Assembly: GCA_002705485.1 (NCBI GenBank) | Contig: PAGT01000049.1 | Location: forward strand, 1-7,977 | From: Flavobacteriales bacterium | GTDB taxonomy: Bacteria; Bacteroidota; Bacteroidia; Flavobacteriales; Flavobacteriaceae | Direction: 5' to 3' | Length of the DNA: 7,977 bases | Part shown: positions 1 through 5,133 of the stretch, piece by piece | Position numbering within the stretch: position 1 is the first letter of the stretch | Layout: every line of letters begins with the position of its first letter | Notes under the pieces: model-generated | Told to the model about the DNA's origin: nothing | The model's input: the letters and a program-made list of their open reading frames with translations, nothing else | Database searches by the model: none | Made by a program: the position numbers and the translations under genes

Positions 1-382
1 TACTTCTTGCAGTTATGGTTTGTCCATTTAACGCAGTGAGTTTTGCTTTTCCATATCCTGATTTTAAGGCACTCGCAACATCACTTGCCATTAGTTTTCC
101 AGAAACAACGTGGTAAGTTAAAATATTTGTCAATGCTTTTACATTTTCAGGTTTTAGAAGATTTCCTAAAGTTTCAGAATCTATTTTTGCAAATGCATCA
201 TTGTTTGGAGCAAATACAGTAAATGGACCTTCACCAGAAAGTGCACCAACTAAATCTGCTGCTTTTAATGCAGTTACTAAAGTTGAAAAATCTTTGTTTG
301 ATACAGCTGCTTCAACTATCGTTTGAGAGTAAACTCCTAAAGTGAATGAAAAAGCAACAAATGATAATATAATTTTTTTCAT
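1..382 (-). CDS. Secreted fasciclin (FAS1) domain protein, 3' end outside the window
   Basis: The minus-strand frame opens at an ATG at 382-380 and stays open for 127 codons to the window edge, so the C-terminus is missing. Residues 1-20 (MKKIILSFVAFSFTLGVYSQ) form a Sec signal peptide with probable cleavage after SQ, so the protein is exported. The rest is a FAS1 fold: the H1-type motif FTVFAPNNDAF lies at about 54-64, and the YH-containing segment LTYHVVSGKL at about 88-97 precedes the expected helix and strand, with the start of the H2 region near the cut. FAS1 domains are known to mediate adhesion or matrix interaction at the cell surface; the ligand here cannot be told. A usual single-domain bacterial FAS1 protein has about 180-200 residues, so roughly two thirds is visible. 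No Shine-Dalgarno precedes the ATG. The CAP gene lies 138 bases upstream on the same strand. Family assignment is secure; the role is inferred. Confidence 0.95.
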   Translation of the reverse strand, partial: MKKIILSFVAFSFTLGVYSQTIVEAAVSNKDFSTLVTALKAADLVGALSGEGPFTVFAPNNDAFAKIDSETLGNLLKPENVKALTNILTYHVVSGKLMASDVASALKSGYGKAKLTALNGQTITARS

Positions 383-397
383 AATATTTATTTAGAT

Positions 398-418
398 ACA
401 GACATTAACAATATCTGT
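398..418. promoter_or_regulatory. 21-bp imperfect palindrome in front of the fasciclin gene
   Basis: On the plus strand the site reads ACAGACATT-AAC-AATATCTGT: two 9-base arms, complementary except for one pair that becomes G.U in RNA, around a 3-base centre. It lies 15 bases upstream of the fasciclin ATG at 382. As DNA it has the size and symmetry of an operator for a dimeric regulator. As RNA it would be a short stem-loop in the 5' leader. It is not followed by a T-run in either direction, so it is not a normal intrinsic terminator for the CAP gene upstream. Function is inferred from position and symmetry only. Confidence 0.4.
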
Positions 419-520
419 GCCAGAAAGATGTAAATGAATTTATTAACATTGATTTAATATTAATCTACTTAAGAGTAACAGAAGTTGCTGAATTAAAAGC
501 AGAGAAGATATGCCTTGGGT

Positions 521-1030
521 TCAATAAGGGTACTCCCCTAAATAATTTCCAGCCGGGTAATATCTTGCAACCACATAAACTTTACCATTTTTTGAAACTG
601 CTGATGCTATCCCAACTTCTTTTGTGTCTTTCCAAACCATTTGTGTGTAATGTCCTATTTTCGGTCCAATGCGGTTACGTTTAATTTTTGAATACTTATA
701 ATCTTTGATCTCATTATACCAACCCATTGAAGCATCAGAAAGGGGGGTGTCTGAATAAATATATGTTTTAAGCTTGTTATGTATTTCATACTCAAAAAAC
801 ATAGCTAAGTTTTCTCCATTTCGCGTATCGCTGTGCTTATAATTATTGGTTCTAGCAATTTGTTTAGCATATTTTAGGGCCTGATCTTCAAGCTTTTTAG
901 ACCACGCAAGTGGTGCAACGCCAACTTCTTTCCTAGCATCATTATGGACTTGTAATGCGCTTAATTTATCCTTATCAAGTTGACCAAGAACTAGGGTTGG
1001 AAATAATAAAAATAGCAAAGCTTTAAGCAT
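521..1030 (-). CDS. Secreted CAP-domain (SCP/PR-1-like) protein
   Basis: The protein has 169 residues from the ATG at 1030-1028. The same frame can be extended to a TTG at 1045, but the ATG puts the N-terminus exactly at a classical signal peptide (MLKALLFLLFPTLVLGQ, residues 1-17), so I prefer it. The mature part is one CAP domain in the order seen in plant PR-1 proteins: VHNDAR at about 28-33, the KHSDTRNGENLA region at 65-76, WYNEIKDY at 104-111, the CAP1 signature GHYTQMVW at 126-133 and the CAP2 signature YYPAGNYLGEYPY at 157-169. The four conserved cavity residues are present as H66, E73, E107 and H127. There is no cysteine, so the disulfides of eukaryotic PR-1 are absent. CAP proteins are secreted and bind lipids, sterols or metal in some members; the bacterial role is generally unknown. 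It lies 205 bases after mnmE and 138 bases before the fasciclin gene, all on the minus strand. Confidence 0.93.
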   Translation of the reverse strand: MLKALLFLLFPTLVLGQLDKDKLSALQVHNDARKEVGVAPLAWSKKLEDQALKYAKQIARTNNYKHSDTRNGENLAMFFEYEIHNKLKTYIYSDTPLSDASMGWYNEIKDYKYSKIKRNRIGPKIGHYTQMVWKDTKEVGIASAVSKNGKVYVVARYYPAGNYLGEYPY

Positions 1031-1235
1031 ATTTAAATATAACAATTATCTAAACCTTAACATTTTAACTCCTTTTCCATTTTTAATTTTTACTCGTCAG
1101 TTGCTCTGTCGTATCGTTGTTTTTGTTTCCTCTTTTGTACACTATATTTTGGGATATTAAAGTATATGAATTACACTCTTTTTATAGTAATTATATCTGT
1201 TGTGGGAATATTATAGGTATTATTTACTCTCTCGT
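1031..1235. other. Intergenic region between mnmE and the CAP gene
   Basis: This 205-base gap should hold the 3' end of the mnmE transcript and the CAP promoter. I see no strong terminator hairpin and no exact TAnnTTTG element. Most of it is AT-rich, but about 1094-1130 is less so. On the minus strand that part stays open from a stop at about 1179 through codons reading KRGNKNNDTTEQLTSKN to a stop near 1077, with no ATG. It may be chance or a gene remnant; I cannot assign it. A five-codon ATG frame (MLRFR, 1063-1046), preceded by GGAG, ends just before the extended CAP frame. Confidence 0.5.
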
Positions 1236-2609
1236 TTACTTTCCAATACAGAAATTAGCAAAAATATTTCCTAATATATCATCGTTTGTTACCTCTCCGG
1301 TAATTTCTCCAATAGAGTCAATACATTTTCTGATGTCAATTGATAATAAGTCTGTTGAAAGATTGTTGTCAATTCCTATTTCAACATTAATCAAAGAGCT
1401 CAAAGCATTCTTTAATGCGTTCAAGTGCCTAGAATTACTTACAACTGTATTTGTGTGTGTGTTAATAATATTAATATTTGATATCAATTTATCTTTTATT
1501 ATTTCAACTGAGCTTACGTCGAGAGCTGATATTTCAATAATATTCATTTTTCTAATATTTTTCAAAAGCTCCGGTTTTTTAGTTTTCAAATCAATTTTGT
1601 TTCTTACTAACATAAGTGTAAGATCTTTTCTGTTAAAATCTGCAACAGTTTTTTTTATTTCTAGTTCGTCAATATCATTAATATCAAATAAGTAGATTAA
1701 AATATTTGCTTTACTAATTTGCTCTTGTGTTTTTTCGATTCCTTTGGTTTCTATTATATCATCAGTTTCTCTAAGCCCAGCTGTATCTATAAATCTAAAT
1801 TTTACACCATTAATATTTATTGAATTTTCAATACTGTCTCTTGTTGTTCCAGGAATATCTGATACAATTGCCTTGTCATCTTTAGCTAAAGCATTCATAA
1901 GAGATGATTTACCGGAATTTGGTTTTCCAACAATAGCTACAGAAATACCATTTTTTAAAACATTTCCCGACTTGAAAGAGTCAATCAATAATTTGAGCTC
2001 TGATTTTATTTTTTTTATTAGAGAATTAAATTTTTTTCTGTCAGCAAACTCTACATCCTCCTCGCTAAAATCAAGTTCAAGTTCAATAAGAGATACAAAG
2101 TCTAATAATTCTTTTCTCAGTTCTTTCAAATCAGAAGAAAATCCTTTTTTCATCTGTTGGATAGCTAGTCTGTGAGCTCCTTCATTTTCAGAACTAATTA
2201 AATCAGCAACTGCCTCAGCTTGATTTAGATCCATCTTACCATTTAAGAATGCCCTTAATGTAAATTCCCCAGGGTTAGCAACTCGAGCTCCATTTTGAAT
2301 ATAGAGATCAATTATTTCTTGTTGTATATAGCTTGATCCATGACATGATATTTCGATGGTATCTTCACCAGTGTAGGAGTGAGGTGTCTTAAAAACCGTA
2401 AGTAAAACTTCATCGATCACATTTTTACCATCTTTTATCTTACCAAGATGTACAGTATGTGATTTTAAATCAGAAATTTTTTTCTTTTTCCTACTAAAAA
2501 ATAACTTTTCAGAAATAGAAACTGCATTTTTTCCAGATATTCTTATGATTGAGATTGCACCGATTCCTGGGGGGGTAGCCAAAGCAATTATTGTTTCAGG
2601 ATTAATCAT
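1236..2609 (-). CDS. mnmE: tRNA uridine-5-carboxymethylaminomethyl(34) synthesis GTPase MnmE
   Basis: MnmE acts in the cytoplasm with MnmG to install the cmnm5 group on U34 of tRNAs that read NNA/NNG codons, using a folate one-carbon donor and GTP hydrolysis. The protein has 457 residues, the usual length. It contains the N-terminal folate-binding TrmE domain (about 1-118, starting ETIIALATPPGIGAISIIR) and the helical domain, with the G domain inserted into it. The G-domain motifs are complete: P-loop GKPNSGKSS at 228-236 (N231 is the expected potassium-coordinating Asn, K234 the P-loop lysine), G2 GTTRDSIE at 254-261, G3 DTAGLRET at 275-282, G4 NKID at 337-340 and G5 SAL at 361-363. The C-terminus is the diagnostic FCIGK, with catalytic-region Cys454. 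The ATG overlaps the stop of the upstream GNAT gene as ATGA, so translation is probably coupled. Nothing is broken or missing. Identity is certain from sequence. Confidence 0.98.
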   Translation of the reverse strand: MINPETIIALATPPGIGAISIIRISGKNAVSISEKLFFSRKKKKISDLKSHTVHLGKIKDGKNVIDEVLLTVFKTPHSYTGEDTIEISCHGSSYIQQEIIDLYIQNGARVANPGEFTLRAFLNGKMDLNQAEAVADLISSENEGAHRLAIQQMKKGFSSDLKELRKELLDFVSLIELELDFSEEDVEFADRKKFNSLIKKIKSELKLLIDSFKSGNVLKNGISVAIVGKPNSGKSSLMNALAKDDKAIVSDIPGTTRDSIENSININGVKFRFIDTAGLRETDDIIETKGIEKTQEQISKANILIYLFDINDIDELEIKKTVADFNRKDLTLMLVRNKIDLKTKKPELLKNIRKMNIIEISALDVSSVEIIKDKLISNINIINTHTNTVVSNSRHLNALKNALSSLINVEIGIDNNLSTDLLSIDIRKCIDSIGEITGEVTNDDILGNIFANFCIGK

Positions 2610-3733
2610 TTAATGTCTTTTTTATAGGTACATCTTTTTTTGTGCAAAATATTCTTGTAATTTTTCCAAAAAGCCTGAATTGATTTATTTTCAATTAGCT
2701 CTGGGTTTGTTTCAACTTCGGTAATTCCTCTTCTATTAAACATTGTTTGAAGATCATTGAATAAAATTGCAGTTACCCCTTTATTTTGATAATCAGGATG
2801 AACTCCAATTAAATATAATGAAGCTCTTGAATTAAATCTTTGCGCCATTAAAATTCTAAGAAAACCAAAAGGAAACAACTTTCCGTTTAATTTTTTTAAC
2901 GCTCTTGAAAATGAAGGCATTGTGATAGCGAACGCAACTAATTTTCCATCTTTATCGATAACACTTTTTATAAAATCAGGGTGAATATATCTCAAATATC
3001 TCTCCTTATAATGATCAATCTGATATTTTTGAATTGGGACAAAGCTTTGTAAATTATTATAAGTTTTGTTTAATAAATCAAACATTTCATCGATGTAAGG
3101 TAAAATATCTTTTGTTCGCTTAAAGTTCAACGGTTTAAGTCTATATCTTTTCATTATTAGATCAGAAAACTTTTTTACTTTTTCAGGAGCTTCTTTTTCT
3201 GAGAAAATTTGAATTTTGTATTCAACCCATTCAGCTTGTTTTACCATTCCAATCTTTTCTAAATGAATTTTTTGGTATGGGTTGTGATACCACGTAATCA
3301 TGGTGTTAAGTTCATCAAAACCAAAAGTTAATAAACCAGCCTTGTCCATATTAGAAAAACCAACAGGACCTTCAACATAAGATAAATTTCTTTTTTCTCC
3401 GAACTTTATAACTTCGTCGAGGAGCTTTTTAGACACCTCTAAATCATTAATTACATCATACCAACCAAATCTGACTTTCCTTTTTTTTTGTTCTTTTACC
3501 TCAATCCAATTAACAATTGCAGCGATTCTTCCAACTAGTTTATTGTTTTTAAAAGCTAGAAAAAAAGCAGCATCAGCATTTTTAAAAACAGGGTTCTTTT
3601 TTTTATCCATCATTTCTAATTCTTCATTAATGATAGGGGAAACCCAATATTTTGAGTTTTTATAAAGTTTGTTTGGAAAGTTTACAAATTTTTTAAAATC
3701 ACTTTGAGAAGTTGCCTTTTTTACAGTTATCAT
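2606..3733 (-). CDS. GNAT-family N-acyltransferase, probably two GNAT-like halves
   Basis: The protein has 375 residues, cytoplasmic, with no signal peptide or membrane segment. The C-terminal half is a recognisable GNAT domain: strand LVAFAI near 265-270, then LIGVHPDYQNKGVTA at about 308-322, which carries the acyl-CoA pyrophosphate-binding loop (Q-x-x-G-x-T form), then ETNPELIENKSIQAFWKNY at 341-359, matching the usual N-x(n)-F-W-x-x-Y end of the fold. The N-terminal half (about 1-190) has a degenerate GNAT-like strand pair (FFLAFKNNKLVGRIAAIVN, 57-75) without a clear acetyl-CoA loop, so it may bind substrate or be structural. The acceptor cannot be told from sequence. Both ends are ATGA overlaps: its start with the stop of the barrel gene, its stop with the start of mnmE. 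It contains long A-runs (A9 at 3481-3489, A8 at 3597-3604 on the coding strand). Family confidence is good; specific function is unknown. Confidence 0.8.
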   Translation of the reverse strand: MITVKKATSQSDFKKFVNFPNKLYKNSKYWVSPIINEELEMMDKKKNPVFKNADAAFFLAFKNNKLVGRIAAIVNWIEVKEQKKRKVRFGWYDVINDLEVSKKLLDEVIKFGEKRNLSYVEGPVGFSNMDKAGLLTFGFDELNTMITWYHNPYQKIHLEKIGMVKQAEWVEYKIQIFSEKEAPEKVKKFSDLIMKRYRLKPLNFKRTKDILPYIDEMFDLLNKTYNNLQSFVPIQKYQIDHYKERYLRYIHPDFIKSVIDKDGKLVAFAITMPSFSRALKKLNGKLFPFGFLRILMAQRFNSRASLYLIGVHPDYQNKGVTAILFNDLQTMFNRRGITEVETNPELIENKSIQAFWKNYKNILHKKRCTYKKDIK

Positions 3734-4812
3734 TTGTTTTTCTTTTTACTCTTTCTCAAAGATTTTTTTTCTTGTTTGTTTGCTTTTTTTTGATTCTTGG
3801 ATGACTGTTTTTGTGATTTTTTTTCGTTTTTATTATTCTTTTTTAAAAGCTTTTTATCTTGTTTTTGTTTTTTCTTAAGTTCCTTGTCAACAGGGGGGAT
3901 GTCTCGGTGCCAATCAAGTCTTGTTGAGAATCCAGCACTTAAGTATAACTTATTTGGAGTGTCCTTGAAATTTGTACCAAAACTTGCATCAAACTGATAG
4001 TTTTTTGAAAATAAATATGCCAAACCAGCTTTTAAAAAACCATCACTATAAATATCGTTTTTGAAGAGCTCAAGTTCAACCATGGACGACCATCTTGGGT
4101 TGGTAAAATTGTGTGTTAGAGTTGTAATTGTATTAATCGTTGTATTGTCCGTTCCTATTCTGTCATAAATAAAATTATTAACTAAAACCCATTTACCAAC
4201 AAAATGGTGTTGAGTAATTAAGTTTCCCTTGATGCTAATAGCCTCCTCAATAGTTTCGAAACTAGTTCCAGATTTTATATGAGTAAATGGATCATTGTAA
4301 AAATAAGAGTCGTCAGGGATATAATTGGCACCAGCATAAACAGAAACGGCAGGAATTAAATCAATCCATCTAACTTTATTATTTTTATCCCAACTGTAAA
4401 GGTTAGTTCCATGCCATTTTTCATTTTTATATGGATCATAAACGAGATATTTAAAACCTAAAGTTTGTTTGTTTAAAAAACTATTTTTAAGCTTAGTCGT
4501 AGTATTTCCATTTAAATTATTCACACTTTTATTTTGATTGTATGAACCATTTACAATCAATTCTAATTTTTCAAGCAACAAACCATATCTAATTGTATAA
4601 ACAAGCTCTGTTTCCTTTACATAAGAGAAATTAAGCGTTTTATGACTTAAATCTGTAAAATTAGTGCCTAATTCAAATTGTAATACATTTTTGCCTACGG
4701 CAAAAGCTCCCTGAGAGATTCCAGGTCGATTTGAATTGATAACATCAGTGTATTGTGCGAATACTGAAAAATTACTAATTAGAATAAACACACTAAATAA
4801 GAGATTTTTCAT
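3730..4812 (-). CDS. Predicted outer-membrane beta-barrel protein with lysine-rich C-terminal tail
   Basis: The protein has 360 residues. It begins with a signal peptide (MKNLLFSVFILISNFSVFAQ, 1-20), so it is exported. Residues 21-300 show alternating polar/hydrophobic strands with aromatic girdles (for example VLQFELG, ELVYTIRYGLLL, WVLVNNFIYDRIG, GFLKAGLAYLFSK, LYLSAGFSTRLDW), as expected for an outer-membrane barrel. The early NRPGISQGAFAVGKNVLQFE segment resembles the barrel transporters of Bacteroidota grouped near the phenol-degradation MetA-like family; I make that match from memory, and transport is not shown. The last probable strand ends at about W301. After it comes an unusual tail, 311-360, with 23 Lys and 1 Arg in 50 residues, few acidic residues and no Cys. 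The tail should lie in the periplasm and could contact peptidoglycan, lipid phosphates or nucleic acid (inference). It is the first gene of the ATGA-linked run with the GNAT gene and mnmE. Alternative call: outer-membrane protein of unknown function. Confidence 0.62.
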   Translation of the reverse strand: MKNLLFSVFILISNFSVFAQYTDVINSNRPGISQGAFAVGKNVLQFELGTNFTDLSHKTLNFSYVKETELVYTIRYGLLLEKLELIVNGSYNQNKSVNNLNGNTTTKLKNSFLNKQTLGFKYLVYDPYKNEKWHGTNLYSWDKNNKVRWIDLIPAVSVYAGANYIPDDSYFYNDPFTHIKSGTSFETIEEAISIKGNLITQHHFVGKWVLVNNFIYDRIGTDNTTINTITTLTHNFTNPRWSSMVELELFKNDIYSDGFLKAGLAYLFSKNYQFDASFGTNFKDTPNKLYLSAGFSTRLDWHRDIPPVDKELKKKQKQDKKLLKKNNKNEKKSQKQSSKNQKKANKQEKKSLRKSKKKNK

Positions 4813-4825
4813 TTACGATAAATGA

Positions 4826-4856
4826 TAAAGATAATTATTATTACTCATTAATGTAA
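4826..4856 (-). promoter_or_regulatory. Weak promoter candidate for the barrel-GNAT-mnmE run
   Basis: On the minus strand TATCTTTA (4833-4826) matches the Bacteroidota -7 element TAnnTTTG at all but the last base. TTA (4856-4854) lies 20 bases upstream, in the place of the -33 TTG. The start of transcription would then fall only a few bases before the ATG at 4812. Both elements have one mismatch in a very AT-rich region, so this may be chance. Confidence 0.22.
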
Positions 4857-4868
4857 AGCATAATTTTG
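4841..4868 (+). promoter_or_regulatory. Bacteroidota-type promoter for the DUF4834/YfhO gene run
   Basis: TAATTTTG at 4861-4868 is an exact match to the -7 element TAnnTTTG used by the flavobacterial primary sigma factor. TTA at 4841-4843 lies 17 bases upstream, within the 17-23 base spacing known for the -33 TTG element, with one mismatch. Transcription would begin near 4875, giving a leader of about 30 bases before the ATG at 4908. The element sits in the divergent intergenic region, so it is in the right place and direction. Confidence 0.5.
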
Positions 4869-4907
4869 TTTCATTAGTTGTATTTTTACACTAATCAATT
4901 ATAAAAT

Positions 4908-5132
4908 ATGATCACTATTTTTAAAATTATAATATTTTTTCTGATCCTTAGATTAGTTTTAAAGCTTTTGAGTCCTTTTATATTGAAGTATTTTTTAAGA
5001 AGAGTTGAAAAAAAAATGAACAATAATTTTAGAAGTTTTCAAAGGGGTAATATTTCTAAGAAAAAAGAAAAAAATAAGGAAAAACCTAATGATGATGTAG
5101 GAGAATATATAGACTTTGAGGAAGTTGATTAA
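4908..5132 (+). CDS. Small single-helix membrane protein, DUF4834-like
   Basis: The protein has 74 residues. One hydrophobic helix spans about 3-28 (ITIFKIIIFFLILRLVLKLL onward), followed by a strongly basic, probably cytoplasmic stretch (RRVEKKMNNNFRSF, then KKKEKNKEKP at 51-60) and an acidic end, GEYIDFEEVD at 65-74. The hydrophobic start, K-rich linker and GEYxDFEEx(D) terminus match what I recall of the DUF4834 family, known in Bacteroidota with no assigned function. The stop is one base before the YfhO-family ATG, and adjacency of these two families appears common in flavobacteria (from memory). That suggests a small partner or stabiliser of the YfhO protein, which is inference. GAGGAAG near the end of this gene (5118-5124) is a plausible ribosome binding site for the next gene. 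Confidence 0.8.
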   Translation: MITIFKIIIFFLILRLVLKLLSPFILKYFLRRVEKKMNNNFRSFQRGNISKKKEKNKEKPNDDVGEYIDFEEVD

Positions 5133-5133
5133 T

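Noticed and set aside
424..520. Possible terminator after the CAP gene
   Set aside because: Only short AT-rich inverted repeats such as TTAATATTAA are present, with no GC stem followed by a T-run.
1117..2175. Plus-strand open frames opposite mnmE
   Set aside because: They lie antisense to a complete, fully motif-bearing mnmE, have low-complexity Ser/Phe/Ile-rich translations, and match no family.
3481..3604. A9 and A8 homopolymer runs in the GNAT gene as phase-variation tracts
   Set aside because: Runs of this length are common in such AT-rich lysine-coding DNA. The frame is intact, and the gene is not a typical phase-variable surface gene.
3797..3997. Plus-strand frame rich in Phe, Cys and Ser
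   Set aside because: It is the reverse complement of the lysine-rich tail and last strands of the barrel gene; its composition is explained by that.
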